Shown here: one piece after another, positions 33,987 to 42,776 of the stretch | Position numbering within the stretch: position 1 is the stretch's first letter | How the letters are laid out: every line of letters starts with the position of its first letter | Program-made: the position numbers and the translations under genes | NCBI RefSeq assembly: GCF_014205155.1 | Contig: NZ_JACHMX010000001.1 | Coordinates: 2,294,001-2,358,000, forward strand | Direction of reading: 5' to 3' | Source: Amycolatopsis umgeniensis | GTDB lineage: Bacteria > Actinomycetota > Actinomycetes > Mycobacteriales > Pseudonocardiaceae | Length of the DNA: 64,000 nt | The notes under the pieces: model-generated | What the model saw: the letters and a program-made list of their open reading frames with translations, nothing else | Databases searched by the model: none | Told to the model about the DNA's origin: nothing

Positions 33987-36140
33987 TCAGCTTTTTTCCA
34001 GGTACTCCACACGATCTTCGTCGACGACGTCGGCGATCATATGCGCCAGCCCCAGGTAATTCCCCAATGCCGGGTCCTTTTCGACTATTTCCAACGCACG
34101 GGCCCTCGCCTCGGCGATGACCTCTTCGTCCTGCAGCAGCGACAGCAGTTTCAGGGTCGACTTCTTCCCCGACTGCGCGGCGCCGAGGATGTCGCCCTCG
34201 CGGCGCAGTTCCAAGTCCATTCTGGACAGTTCGAAGCCGTCCGTCGTGGACTCGACGGCGGCCAGCCGCTCCCGGGTCGTCGTCCCGTCGAGGGTTTCGG
34301 TGACCAGCAGGCACAGCCCCGGCACACTGCCCCGGCCGACCCGGCCGCGCAACTGGTGCAGCTGGCTGATGCCGAACCGGTCGGCGTCCATGATCACCAT
34401 CGCCGTCGCGTTCGGCACGTTCACGCCGACCTCGATCACGGTGGTCGCGACGAGCACGTCCAGGTCGCCCTTGGAGAACGCCTGCATCACGGCGTCCTTG
34501 TCGTCGGCGGGCATCCGGCCGTGCAGGGCCGCGATCTTCAAGCCCTTCAACGGTCCTTCGGCCAGCTCGGGCGCCACCTCGAGGACAGCGAGCGCCGGCC
34601 GCTTGTCGCCCTTGTCCGACGCCGGTTCGTCGCCGATGCGCGGGCAGACGATGTACGCCTGGTGCCCCTTGCCGCATTCCTCGCGGACCCGCTGCCACGC
34701 CCTGTCCAGCCACGCGGGCCGCTCCGCGACCGGCACGACCGACGTCTTGATCGGCGACCGGCCGACCGGCATCTCGCGCAGCGCGGAAATCTCCAGATCG
34801 CCGTAGACGGTCATCGCGACTGTACGCGGGATGGGCGTCGCCGTCATGACGAGCACGTGCGGGCTGGTCTCGTCGGCGCCGCGGGAGCGCAGCGCGTCCC
34901 GTTGCTCGACGCCGAAGCGGTGCTGCTCGTCGACCACGGCCAGACCGAGGTCCGCGAAGGACACCGTGTCCTGGATCAGCGCGTGCGTGCCGACGACGAT
35001 CCCCGCCTCGCCGCTGACCGTTTCCAGCAACGCCTTCTTGCGTTCTTTGGCGCCCATCGAACCGGTCAGCAGGGTCACGCGCGTCGCGTTCTCCGCGCCG
35101 CCGAGCTCACCCGCCTGCCCGAGGTCGCCGAGCATCTCGCGCAGCGACCGGGCGTGCTGCGCGGCGAGGACCTCCGTCGGCGCGAGCATCGCCGCCTGCC
35201 GTCCGGAGTCCACGACCTGCAGCATGGCGCGCAGCGCGACCACGGTCTTGCCGGAGCCGACCTCGCCCTGCAGCAACCGGTTCATCGGATGCTCGGTGGA
35301 CAGGTCGCGTGAGATCTCCTCGCCGATCTCCTGCTGGCCCGACGTCAACGCGAACGGGAGCCGTTTGTCGAAGGCTTCGAGGATGCCGCCTTCGGTGTGC
35401 GGACAGGCTTTCGCCGGCCGGGAGACCAGGGAATGCCGTCGCTGCGCGAAAATCAGCTGCACCGCCATGGCTTCGTCCCATTTGAGCCTGCGGCGCGCGG
35501 AGTTCAGCGCGTCCCAGCCCGACGGGCGGTGGATGCCGCGCAGCGCGCTTTCCAGACTGGGCAAGCCGTACTGGGCGAGCAGCTCCATCGGCATCGGGTC
35601 CTCGTCGACCTCAAGCACGTCCAGCACCTGGCGCACGCTCTTGGCGATCACCCAGGTCGGGATCCCCTGCGCGGCCGGGTACACGGGGATGATCTCGGCG
35701 AGGAAGTCGTCCATCGCCTCGGCCTGGCGCTCGGCGTCGAACAGCTCGTACTCAGGGTTCGCCAGCTGCAGGACGTCGCGGAAGGCGGTGACCTTGCCCG
35801 CGAAGAGGCCGTTCTTGCCGGGCACGAGGTCCTTCTCACGCCAAGCCTGGTTGAAGAAGGTGCACTGCAGGCGGCGTTTGCCGTCGGTGATCACCATTTC
35901 GAGCAAGGTGCCGCTGCGCGCCTTCATCCGGCGTTTGTTGACCCGCTCGATACGCGCCATCACCGTCGCGTGCTCACCGAGTTCGAGACCGGCGATGTCG
36001 GTGAGCTGGCCGCGTTCGGCGTAGCGGCGCGGATAGTGGCGCAGCAGATCGCTGACCGTCTCGATCTTGAGGCCCTTGGCGAGCGCCTTCGCCGTCGCCG
36101 CGCCCACGACCAGCTTGAGGTCCGCGCGCAGGTTCGTCAT
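33987..36140 (-). CDS. recG: ATP-dependent DNA helicase RecG
   Basis: 717 aa. N-terminal wedge/OB domain (GEHATVMARIERVNKRRMKARS) for fork and Holliday junction binding, then SF2 helicase motifs: Walker A LLQGEVGSGKTVVAL, DEQH box (VVDEQHRFGVEQR), motif III MTATPIPRT, motif VI QLRGRVGRGSVPG. RecG remodels stalled forks and branch-migrates junctions. Slightly longer than the E. coli enzyme (693 aa), like other actinobacterial forms. Starts 4 nt after the stop of the DAK-domain gene, so the two are co-transcribed, as in mycobacteria. Confidence 0.96.
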   Translation of the reverse strand: MTNLRADLKLVVGAATAKALAKGLKIETVSDLLRHYPRRYAERGQLTDIAGLELGEHATVMARIERVNKRRMKARSGTLLEMVITDGKRRLQCTFFNQAWREKDLVPGKNGLFAGKVTAFRDVLQLANPEYELFDAERQAEAMDDFLAEIIPVYPAAQGIPTWVIAKSVRQVLDVLEVDEDPMPMELLAQYGLPSLESALRGIHRPSGWDALNSARRRLKWDEAMAVQLIFAQRRHSLVSRPAKACPHTEGGILEAFDKRLPFALTSGQQEIGEEISRDLSTEHPMNRLLQGEVGSGKTVVALRAMLQVVDSGRQAAMLAPTEVLAAQHARSLREMLGDLGQAGELGGAENATRVTLLTGSMGAKERKKALLETVSGEAGIVVGTHALIQDTVSFADLGLAVVDEQHRFGVEQRDALRSRGADETSPHVLVMTATPIPRTVAMTVYGDLEISALREMPVGRSPIKTSVVPVAERPAWLDRAWQRVREECGKGHQAYIVCPRIGDEPASDKGDKRPALAVLEVAPELAEGPLKGLKIAALHGRMPADDKDAVMQAFSKGDLDVLVATTVIEVGVNVPNATAMVIMDADRFGISQLHQLRGRVGRGSVPGLCLLVTETLDGTTTRERLAAVESTTDGFELSRMDLELRREGDILGAAQSGKKSTLKLLSLLQDEEVIAEARARALEIVEKDPALGNYLGLAHMIADVVDEDRVEYLEKS

Positions 36141-36144
36141 CCGG

Positions 36145-37728
36145 TCACTCCACCCCCATCAGCAGCACGGCGTCGGTCTGGCCGCCGGCGTAACTCGTCA
36201 ACTCGACCTCGGGATGTTCCAGGCGGAGCTGATCGGCCAGCTCACCGGGCAACCGGACCGGGACGTCGACGCCGGTCAGCACGGTGACCAGCTCGCCGCC
36301 GAGGGCCAGCATCCGGTTCAGCACACCGACCGCCGCCGCGACCAGGCTCGTCTCCGAGGCGGGCGCGGGCTCGATCAGCACGACCTCGCCGTCGACGAGA
36401 CCGACGACGTCACCGGCCTGCGCCCGGCCCACCCAGGTTAGCGACTCTTCCCGCGCGATCCGCAGCTCGCCACGCCTGGTGGCGGCGGCCGCTTCGGCCA
36501 TCGCGACCACGTCGTCGTTGGTGCGGCGGTCCTTGTCGTGCACGGCCAGCGCGGCGAGCACCTGAACGGGTGACACGCACGGGATGACGACGACGTCGCG
36601 ATCCGCGGCCATCGCGTGACCGGCCGCCGCGTCGGCCGCGGCGGTCAGCTGCTGACCGCCGGGGAGGACGGTGACGTGGTGCCCGGCGGCCTCGTTGATC
36701 AGGCCCAGCATCTCCTCGACCGTCGGCGACACCCCCGGCGGCACGGACAGCACCGCGACCCCCTCGGCCCGCAGCAGTTCGGCGAGCGGCCCGCCGTGGA
36801 CCACGGCGACCACCGAACGGTCGATACCGCCGCCGACCTCGACCGGCGTGGGCGTGATCAACGGCTCGACCCGGACCTTGCGCGGGCGGCCCAGCTCGAT
36901 CCCGGCCTCCAGGGCCGCGCCGATGTCCGCGCAATGCACGTGGACCGCGTACGCGCCGGCGCCGTCACCGGCCACCGTGACGCTGTCGCCGAGGCCGCTG
37001 AGGGTCTTGCGAAGCGCGGGGAGACTGCCTTCGTCGACGCCGTCGAGGAGGTACATGACCTCCCAGGCCGTCGGCGCGTCGATCGTGTGATGGTGATGCG
37101 CCTCGAGCGGATGCTCCGGTTCGGTGAGACCGCCGGAGATCACGCCGGAAAGGGCGTCGAGAACCGCGACCAGCCCGCGGGCACCCGCGTCGACCACCCC
37201 GGCCACCGCCAGGACGGGCAACTGCTTGGGGGTCTCTTCCAGGGCCTCGGCGGCGACGCTCGCCGCGGTGGCGGCCACCTCTTCGAGTGACCCGGTCGCG
37301 TCGCGGACTGTCGCGGCGACGGTGTGGAGGACGGTCAGGATGGTCCCGGCGACCGGACGGCTCACCGCCCCCGTGGCCGCCCTGTCCGCGCACCCGAGCG
37401 CGTCCGCGAGCCCGGGCCCGTCGAGCTCCCTCGCCGCCGCCGACTCCGCGATCCCGCGCACGACCTGCGACATGATCACGCCCGAGTTGCCCTTGGCCGC
37501 CGCGACCGCGCCCTTGGCGAACGCCGCCAGCGCCTCGGCGGTGGTCCCTGGCTCCGCCTCTGCCAGCGCGTCGCGCGCCGCCGTCATGGTGAACAGCAGG
37601 TTGGAGCCGGTATCGGAGTCGGCGACCGGGTAGACGTTGATGCCGTCGATGGCGGGCCGCAGCACCGACAGGCTGTGCACACAGGCCGCCGACCAAGCCG
37701 AGACCGCCGCCACGTCCAGCACCCGCAC
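36145..37728 (-). CDS. DAK2/FakA-like kinase-fold protein
   Basis: 527 aa. GTG 37728 follows AGGAGG by 7 nt; upstream frame is open but has no such signal. The N-terminal DhaL/DAK2 domain carries the ATP/Mg motifs YPVADSDTGSNLLFTM and AKGNSGVIMSQ. The middle and C-terminal parts match the FakA layout, with a DegV-like end (HPEVELTSYAGGQ). FakA phosphorylates fatty acids bound by FakB (DegV). Actinobacterial members upstream of recG are less well defined, and no fakB/degV gene is in this window. Fatty-acid kinase is the best guess. Confidence 0.88.
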   Translation of the reverse strand: MRVLDVAAVSAWSAACVHSLSVLRPAIDGINVYPVADSDTGSNLLFTMTAARDALAEAEPGTTAEALAAFAKGAVAAAKGNSGVIMSQVVRGIAESAAARELDGPGLADALGCADRAATGAVSRPVAGTILTVLHTVAATVRDATGSLEEVAATAASVAAEALEETPKQLPVLAVAGVVDAGARGLVAVLDALSGVISGGLTEPEHPLEAHHHHTIDAPTAWEVMYLLDGVDEGSLPALRKTLSGLGDSVTVAGDGAGAYAVHVHCADIGAALEAGIELGRPRKVRVEPLITPTPVEVGGGIDRSVVAVVHGGPLAELLRAEGVAVLSVPPGVSPTVEEMLGLINEAAGHHVTVLPGGQQLTAAADAAAGHAMAADRDVVVIPCVSPVQVLAALAVHDKDRRTNDDVVAMAEAAAATRRGELRIAREESLTWVGRAQAGDVVGLVDGEVVLIEPAPASETSLVAAAVGVLNRMLALGGELVTVLTGVDVPVRLPGELADQLRLEHPEVELTSYAGGQTDAVLLMGVE

Positions 37729-37794
37729 TCCGTAACCTCCTAGCTGTTCCAGCGAGGGTATCGACCCGGTGCCGGAGGGCTCTGAGCCACTGGT

Positions 37795-37825
37795 TACTAT
37801 GGTCGAGTTGCCCAGCATGCTGGGC
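37795..37825 (+). promoter_or_regulatory. rpmB promoter -10 and leader palindrome
   Basis: TACTAT at 37795-37800 is a plausible -10; the corresponding -35 is poor. Just after the expected start of transcription is the perfect 16-bp palindrome GCCCAGCATGCTGGGC (37810-37825), which could fold in the leader or bind a regulator. It lies 35 nt before the rpmB GTG. Confidence 0.4.
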
Positions 37826-37860
37826 ACCATTCTTTCGTCCCAGATCCAGAGGAGTTCGAC

Positions 37861-38052
37861 GTGGCTGCCGTGTGCGACGTCTGTGGCAAGGGACCGGGCT
37901 TTGGCAAGTCGGTCTCGCACTCCCACCGGCGTACCAACCGCCGGTGGAACCCGAACATCCAGACCGTTCACGCCAAGATCGGTCTGTCCCAGCGCAAGCG
38001 CCTGAACGCCTGCACCTCGTGCATCAAGGCGGGCAAGGTCGTTCGCGGCTGA
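37861..38052 (+). CDS. rpmB: 50S ribosomal protein L28
   Basis: 63 aa, GTG start 7 nt after GAGGAG. Sequence typical of L28: [17 protein letters not shown] and [20 protein letters not shown]. Two Cys pairs (CDVC at residues 5-8, CTSC near 51-54) form the zinc-ribbon of the C+ paralogue, so this is the zinc-binding version; zinc-independent copies are usually elsewhere under Zur control. Divergent from the DAK-domain gene and followed by a strong intrinsic terminator. Confidence 0.97.
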   Translation: MAAVCDVCGKGPGFGKSVSHSHRRTNRRWNPNIQTVHAKIGLSQRKRLNACTSCIKAGKVVRG

Positions 38053-38067
38053 GCCGGGTTTTTGGGG

Positions 38068-38105
38068 AATGGCGGGTGCTCTTCGGAGCACCCGCCATTT
38101 TTTAT
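38068..38105 (+). terminator. Intrinsic terminator of rpmB
   Basis: Perfect 14-bp stem (38068-38081, 38086-38099) closed by a TTCG tetraloop and followed by a run of T (38098-38103). The clearest Rho-independent terminator in the window. Confidence 0.92.
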
Positions 38106-38185
38106 GGGCGGGGTGGTTCCCCGTCCGGCGCCGGGTGTCTTAGGTACCTATCTGGATTCTGGTCGCTGTTGGTCGTGGGTCCGGT

Positions 38186-38236
38186 CCGTGAAGGCCTCCT
38201 TACCTACCCTGAAGGTAGTGAAGGAGGCCTTCACGG
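38186..38236. repeat. Inverted repeat, family A variant
   Basis: 23-nt arms 38186-38208 and 38214-38236 with two mismatches, loop CTGAA. Begins CCGTGAAGGCCTCCTT like the other family A elements. The whole gap 38053-38653 (601 bases) between convergent rpmB and ung contains only the rpmB terminator and these repeats. Confidence 0.6.
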
Positions 38237-38288
38237 CCTTGCGGATCGCCACGCCTGCCCCACGCGCACCAGCAGTCACTGCGGTGCC

Positions 38289-38309
38289 GCGTGAAGGACC
38301 CCTTCACGC
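38289..38309. repeat. Short hairpin GCGTGAAGG
   Basis: 9-nt perfect arms 38289-38297 and 38301-38309, 3-nt loop. Related in sequence to the GTGAAGG part of family A. Confidence 0.4.
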
Positions 38310-38442
38310 GGCTCAGCCGAGGGAACTCGACCTTCACACCTTCCCCAAGTACATGAAGGCGACCAGGGAGCCGCGCCGTGGTGGGTCGTGAGTGGCGTTT
38401 CGGGTTGGGGCCAAGCGTGTCTCAGGTACCTACGGTCGGCGG

Positions 38443-38577
38443 TTTCGCGTGATTGGATGGACAACTCGCGTGATTGGACGGCCGACTCGCGGTGAGACCC
38501 CGGCCGCGCGCGTGTGGCCCGTCCAATCACGCGAGTTGCCCGTCTGATCACACGTGACGTCCACGCAATCACGTGAA
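38443..38577. repeat. Family C repeat cluster (CGCGTGATTGGA)
   Basis: Perfect 18-nt arms CAACTCGCGTGATTGGAC at 38462-38479 and complement at 38521-38538, flanked outside by further degenerate units (TTCGCGTGATTGGA at 38443 and CAATCACGTGAAG near 38566). Same core as the cluster at 30341-30467. Confidence 0.6.
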
Positions 38578-38614
38578 GTACCGAGTCGGCCGGCCACGCT
38601 CACCCCGCGCTCCC

Positions 38615-38643
38615 AAGTACATGAAGGCCCCCTTCATGTACTT
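38615..38643 (-). terminator. Hairpin 3' of ung
   Basis: Perfect 13-nt arms AAGTACATGAAGG (38615-38627) and complement (38631-38643), 3-nt loop, 10 nt beyond the ung stop. The left arm alone is repeated at 38347-38360. Confidence 0.6.
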
Positions 38644-38653
38644 CAAGCGGCAG

Positions 38654-39331
38654 TCAGGGGAGCTTCCAGTCCACGGGACCGGCGCCCTGGTCGGCGAGCA
38701 GCTGGTTCGCCCGGCTGAACGGACGCGAGCCGAAGAAGCCGGCGTGCGCCGAAAGCGGGCTCGGGTGCGCCGACTCGATGCACGGCACCTTCCCCAGCAT
38801 CGGCTTCAGGTTCCGCGCGTTGCGGCCCCACAGGATCGCCACCATCGGCTCGTCCCGCGCGGCGAGGGCCTTGATGGCCTGTTCGGTGACGTCTTCCCAG
38901 CCCTTGCCCTGATGCGAGTTGGACTTGCCGGGCTGCACCGTCAGCGCCCTGTTGAGCAGCAGGACTCCCTGGTCGGCCCACGGGGTCAGATCGCCGTTCG
39001 ACGGCGACGGGTGCCCGAGGTCCTCGCAGTACTCCTTGTAGATGTTGATCAGGCTCTTCGGGATCGGCCGGACGTCCGGCGCCACCGAAAAGCTCAGGCC
39101 GACGGCGTGCCCGGGCGTCGGATACGGGTCCTGGCCGACGATCAGCACCCGGACGTCGTGGAACGGCTGCTGGAAGGCCCGCAGCACGTGTTCACCCGCC
39201 GGGAGATAGGTCCGGCCCGCGCCGATCTCCGCGCGGAGGAATTCCCCCATCGCGGCGACCTGCGGCGCCACCGGTTCGAGGGCCTGCGCCCAGCCTGCTT
39301 CGACGATGTCCTGCAGCGGTCGTGCGGTCAC
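38654..39331 (-). CDS. ung: Uracil-DNA glycosylase, family 1
   Basis: 225 aa, the standard family length. Excises uracil from DNA. Catalytic motif [18 protein letters not shown] (Asp general base), [25 protein letters not shown] and the leucine-loop motif [18 protein letters not shown] are all present. GTG 39331 gives the normal N-terminus; its ribosome site is weak, and longer in-frame extensions have no support. Divergent from a small membrane protein gene, convergent with rpmB. Confidence 0.96.
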   Translation of the reverse strand: MTARPLQDIVEAGWAQALEPVAPQVAAMGEFLRAEIGAGRTYLPAGEHVLRAFQQPFHDVRVLIVGQDPYPTPGHAVGLSFSVAPDVRPIPKSLINIYKEYCEDLGHPSPSNGDLTPWADQGVLLLNRALTVQPGKSNSHQGKGWEDVTEQAIKALAARDEPMVAILWGRNARNLKPMLGKVPCIESAHPSPLSAHAGFFGSRPFSRANQLLADQGAGPVDWKLP

Positions 39332-39378
39332 GGCGAGCGAGCTTACCCAGGCCGGTCGAAGGTCGTTTTCCCGGCCGG

Positions 39379-39407
39379 TTGAGACCGCGGTCACAAGCTC
39401 GTATCCT
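39379..39407 (+). promoter_or_regulatory. Sigma70-type promoter
   Basis: TTGAGA (39379-39384), 17-nt spacer, TATCCT (39402-39407). Transcription from about 39414 would leave a leader of some 210 nt before the small membrane protein at 39626. The leader is G+C-rich and probably structured, but I recognise no known riboswitch in it. Confidence 0.5.
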
Positions 39408-39625
39408 GGCCCGGCGGAGAACGACGTTCGCGCCAAGGCGTCGTGATCTCCCCACCGGCTGCCTGCCCGGTCTAGCAGGTTTGTGAGATGTGGTGTTCCG
39501 CCTGGCCTACCTCCAAGGGTCACCCGGGGCCGGGGCACCCGAAGCACGAGCAAGCAGGTCCGCACACCAACCCTGACCGGCTGGTGGGGATGCCCCGGGA
39601 CTCGTCGGCAGGTGAGGGCTGGGCT

Positions 39626-39841
39626 GTGCCGTTCGAGAGCTTCTTCGTCCGTCTGCTCGGGATGTCCGTTCCCGCGCTGCTGGTGACGGCGGGCATCCTC
39701 CTGCTGATCTTCCTCGCGGGCTGGCTGACCCAGCGTCAGCAGTTGCGCAACGGCAAAGGCGCCCCGTTCAAGATCAGGCTGCCCTTCTATCACGTCGAAT
39801 CGGGAAAGGCCGAGGACGCGGAACCGCCGGACAAGTCCTAG
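39626..39841 (+). CDS. Small single-pass membrane protein
   Basis: 71 aa from GTG 39626, with GAGGG about 8 nt before. One transmembrane helix ([20 protein letters not shown]), then a basic stretch and an acidic tail ([12 protein letters not shown]). The frame is open further 5' to 39488, but that part lacks coding character. No function recognised. The last bases CTAG serve as stop codon for this gene and for the convergent carbonic-anhydrase-like gene. Confidence 0.55.
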   Translation: MPFESFFVRLLGMSVPALLVTAGILLLIFLAGWLTQRQQLRNGKGAPFKIRLPFYHVESGKAEDAEPPDKS

Positions 39842-40359
39842 TCGAGCCGCCGGAGTTCGACCCGGAACCGGGCCGCGCGCTCCACATACCCGTCGACGAC
39901 GCGTTTGATCGAATCCGGTCCGAACGAAGTGTTCGGCCGCGTCTTCGCCGGGACGCCGAGCGCGATGTGGCCACTGTCCACATGAGACCCATAGGAGAGA
40001 ACCGCGCCCGCGCCGACCATCCCGCCGTCCTCGACGACGGTTCCGTTCAGCACCACCGATCCCGACGCGATGAGGCAGCCTTCGCCGATCCGCGCGCCTT
40101 CGATGTGCACGGAATGCCCGACGGCGGAAGAATTCCCGATCACCGTCGGTTCCTCGCGGGTGCAGTGCAGGACACAGCCGTCCTGGACGTTGGACCGCTC
40201 GCCGATCTCGATGTAGCCGTGGTCACCGCGCAGCACGGTCTGCGGCCACACCGACGCGAACGCCGCGATGCGGACGTCGCCGATCACCGTCGCGTCGGGG
40301 TGGACGTAGGCGTCGGGGTGGATCGAGGGTTCGAGGTCGCCCAGTGCGTAGATCGGCAT
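39838..40359 (-). CDS. Gamma-class carbonic anhydrase-like hexapeptide protein
   Basis: 173 aa, ATG after AGGAG. Left-handed beta-helix of hexapeptide repeats ([32 protein letters not shown]). Zinc ligands expected in gamma-carbonic anhydrases are in place: His in VLHC, and the two His of GHSVHIEG. Bacterial YrdA/PaaY-type homologues often show little or no CO2 hydration, so activity is uncertain. Co-directional with a GNAT gene 8 nt upstream, hence an operon. Confidence 0.85.
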   Translation of the reverse strand: MPIYALGDLEPSIHPDAYVHPDATVIGDVRIAAFASVWPQTVLRGDHGYIEIGERSNVQDGCVLHCTREEPTVIGNSSAVGHSVHIEGARIGEGCLIASGSVVLNGTVVEDGGMVGAGAVLSYGSHVDSGHIALGVPAKTRPNTSFGPDSIKRVVDGYVERAARFRVELRRLD

Positions 40360-40367
40360 GCGTTCTC

Positions 40368-40838
40368 CTAGACCAGCGACTTGCCGTAGCAGACGCTTTC
40401 CGGTTCGTCCTTGTAGTACCCGAAACCCGGGATCTCCCGGTAACCCGCCGACAGGTACAGCGCGATGGCCTCCGGCTGTTTGTCGCCGGTTTCCAGCACC
40501 ATACGCATCCGTCCGGCTTCGGCGGCCGTCCGTTCGAGGTCGGCGAGGATCGCCCGCGCGACGCCTCGTCCGCGTGCCGAGGCCATCACGAACATGCGCT
40601 TGATCTCGGCGTCGCCGGGCCGCAACGGATCCGGTCCGTCGTGCGCACGCCACGCGCCGCAAGCGACCGGGACGTCGTCGAGGTAGGCGGCCAGGAACAG
40701 CCCTCGTGGCGCGGCGAACTGCGCCCCGTCCATCGGCGTCTCGTCTTCGCTGCCGTACCGGGCGGCCAGCTCGAGCTGGGCTTCGGCCAGGAGCTTCACC
40801 GCGTCGGGGTGGTCGTAGGGCAGCACACGAAGGTCCAT
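40368..40838 (-). CDS. GNAT-family N-acetyltransferase
   Basis: 156 aa, complete GNAT fold: PVACGAWRAHD strand, DAEIKRMFVMASARGRGVARAI (acetyl-CoA loop), and C-terminal KQPEAIALYLSAGYREIPGFGYYKDEP. The substrate is unknown; the layout resembles acetyltransferases acting on small amines or amino-acid derivatives. First gene of a two-gene operon with the carbonic-anhydrase-like protein. Confidence 0.87.
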   Translation of the reverse strand: MDLRVLPYDHPDAVKLLAEAQLELAARYGSEDETPMDGAQFAAPRGLFLAAYLDDVPVACGAWRAHDGPDPLRPGDAEIKRMFVMASARGRGVARAILADLERTAAEAGRMRMVLETGDKQPEAIALYLSAGYREIPGFGYYKDEPESVCYGKSLV

Positions 40839-40948
40839 GAGCGCGAGGTTAGCGAGCGGCCGTGGCGCGGGGAAAGCAGAATTGGCCCAAGCGGATGTGA
40901 CGTGATCGGCACTGTCGCCTCGGCCTTCCCGCGCCTTAGGTTCCGATC

Positions 40949-41683
40949 ATGTCGATCGAAACCGGGGCGCCCCGGCGCCAGGCCCGCAACTCTGCCGCGT
41001 TCTGGGCCGCGACCGGCCGGGCCCGCGGCCACGAGGTGATCCGCCGTCGCGGCTTCCTCGCCGTCGCCGGTGACGAGCGCGCGGGGCTGCGCGTGCTGAT
41101 CCAGGAACCCGGCCTCACCGCCGACGAGGTGGCGGAGATCACCGAGCTGGCCGCGCGGGCGGCCGGCCCGGTGGACGCGGAGGATCCCTTCAGCACCACC
41201 GATCTGCACCATCTCGGGGAGATGCGCAGCTGGCGGATGCCCGTCATGCTCCGCCCGCCCGGCCCCGTCGCCGAGCCCGCGATGGAGGTGGTCCGGGCGC
41301 GCACGGAGGCGGACCTGCGGGCGGCCGAACTCGTGGTGATCGCGGGCTTCGAACTCACCCGGTTCGAGCCCTACCGCGCGGGTGAGTTGTTCCCGATGGC
41401 CCTGCTCGAACAGCCGGGGGTCGAGGTGTTCGTCGCGCGGCTCGACGGCGAGGTCGCCGGGGCGGCCGTCACGGTCGTCGAGGACGGCTTCGGCAGCCAC
41501 TACTGGGTCGGCACGCCGCCGGCCTTCCGCTCCCGTGGCGTCGGACGGGCCGCGATGCTCGGCTCCCTCGCGCCCTTGGCCGAGTTGCCGGTCACCCTCA
41601 CCGCCTCCAAGGCGGGCAGGCCGCTGTACGAATCCCTCGGCTTCACCGTCTCCGCCGAGTCGACCTGGTGGGCCTCACGCTGA
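40949..41683 (+). CDS. GNAT-family N-acetyltransferase, two-part
   Basis: 244 aa. The first ~110 residues are a degenerate half without a clear acetyl-CoA loop; the C-terminal half (VEVFVARLDGEVAGAAVTVV, YWVGTPPAFRSRGVGRAAML, LTASKAGRPLYESLGF) is a typical GNAT domain. So it is probably a tandem or pseudo-dimeric GNAT. No substrate can be inferred. Convergent with thiL, 3 nt between stops. Confidence 0.82.
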   Translation: MSIETGAPRRQARNSAAFWAATGRARGHEVIRRRGFLAVAGDERAGLRVLIQEPGLTADEVAEITELAARAAGPVDAEDPFSTTDLHHLGEMRSWRMPVMLRPPGPVAEPAMEVVRARTEADLRAAELVVIAGFELTRFEPYRAGELFPMALLEQPGVEVFVARLDGEVAGAAVTVVEDGFGSHYWVGTPPAFRSRGVGRAAMLGSLAPLAELPVTLTASKAGRPLYESLGFTVSAESTWWASR

Positions 41684-41686
41684 CCG

Positions 41687-42643
41687 CTAGCGCCAGTGCT
41701 CCCAGCCGCCGTTGTGCCCGTACCGCTTCCCGTCCACCGTCACCCCCGAATCCGGCATGGTCACGACGCCGATTTCGGTCCAGCCCTCCGGCAGGTCGGC
41801 GAAAGCGGGGAAGGTCGCCGCGAACGCGTGGTCCTCGCCGCCGGTGAGGACCCACTTCAGCGGGTCCGCGCCGAGGGCGGTGCCGACCTCGGTCAGCCTG
41901 CTCGACACGTCGAGATCCGCGGTCCGCACGTCGATCCCCACGCCGGAGGCGGTGGCGATGTGACCGAGGTCGGACAGCAGCCCGTCGGACACGTCGATCA
42001 TCGACGTCGCGCCGCCGTCGGCCGCGCGGACGCCCGCCTCGTAATCCGGTTCGGGACAGCGCTGCGCGTTGACCACGCTCACCGGTGAGCGGAACCCCCG
42101 CCCGAGCACGGCGAGACCGGCGGCCGCCCAGCCGAGCCGTCCGCACACCGCGACGACGTCGCCGGGACGGGCGCCGGACCGCGTCACCGGTTCCCGGCCG
42201 CCGAGGTCGCCCAGCGCGGTGACACTGATCACTATCTGGCTCGCGCTCACCATGTCGCCGCCGACGATCCCGACACCGGCGCGGTCGGCTTCGGCCCACA
42301 TGCCCTTGGTGAGCTCGGTGACGAGTGACGTCTCGGTGTCCGGTGGACAGGCGAATCCCATGAGGACGGACGTCGGGCGGGCACCCATCGCGGCGATGTC
42401 GGTGAGGTTCACCGCGACCGCCTTGCGCCCCACCTGTTCGGCGCTGGACCAGTCGAGCCGGAAGTGCACGCCCTGTACGAGAACGTCGGTGGAGACCACC
42501 GTCCGCCCGTCCGGGGTGGCCACGACGGCCGCGTCGTCCCCCGGTCCGAGCAGCGTCGACTCCGGCTGTTTCCGGCCGGAGGTCACCGCCTCGATCAACC
42601 GGAATTCACCGGTCCCGGCGACCGTGCCGTCGTTCGGTGACAC
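41687..42643 (-). CDS. thiL: Thiamine-monophosphate kinase
   Basis: 318 aa. Phosphorylates thiamine monophosphate to thiamine diphosphate, the final step of the pathway. PurM/AIR-synthase-like fold with ATP/Mg motifs LLGPGDDAAVV, STDVLVQGVHFRL, VNLTDIAAMGA, GVGIVGGDMV and the C-terminal VLTGGEDHAFAATFP. GTG start 6 nt after GGAGG. The promoter region has a perfect 12-bp palindrome TTGTCCGGACAA (42663-42674) 20 bp upstream of the start; I see no thiamine riboswitch. Confidence 0.95.
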   Translation of the reverse strand: MSPNDGTVAGTGEFRLIEAVTSGRKQPESTLLGPGDDAAVVATPDGRTVVSTDVLVQGVHFRLDWSSAEQVGRKAVAVNLTDIAAMGARPTSVLMGFACPPDTETSLVTELTKGMWAEADRAGVGIVGGDMVSASQIVISVTALGDLGGREPVTRSGARPGDVVAVCGRLGWAAAGLAVLGRGFRSPVSVVNAQRCPEPDYEAGVRAADGGATSMIDVSDGLLSDLGHIATASGVGIDVRTADLDVSSRLTEVGTALGADPLKWVLTGGEDHAFAATFPAFADLPEGWTEIGVVTMPDSGVTVDGKRYGHNGGWEHWR

Positions 42644-42662
42644 CCGTCACCTCCACTTTCCC

Positions 42663-42740
42663 TTGTCCGGACAAATGTCGATCACCGATAGTCGGAAGCC
42701 CTAGGTTTTTCCCGGGGCTGGCGATACGTTGCTACAACGT
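42663..42740. promoter_or_regulatory. Two dyads in the thiL / RAM-domain divergent region
   Basis: TTGTCCGGACAA (42663-42674) is a perfect palindrome near the thiL start. ACGTTG-CTA-CAACGT (42726-42740) lies 37 bp before the RAM-domain gene. Both look like protein-binding sites; regulators not identified. Confidence 0.4.
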
Positions 42741-42776
42741 TCCTATTTTGAGCCGACTTTTACGAAGGGGCGCGCC

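Noticed and set aside
39410..39620. Known riboswitch or RNase P/tmRNA in the leader
   Set aside because: I looked for cobalamin, TPP, SAM, M-box, c-di-AMP and tmRNA landmarks and found none convincing.
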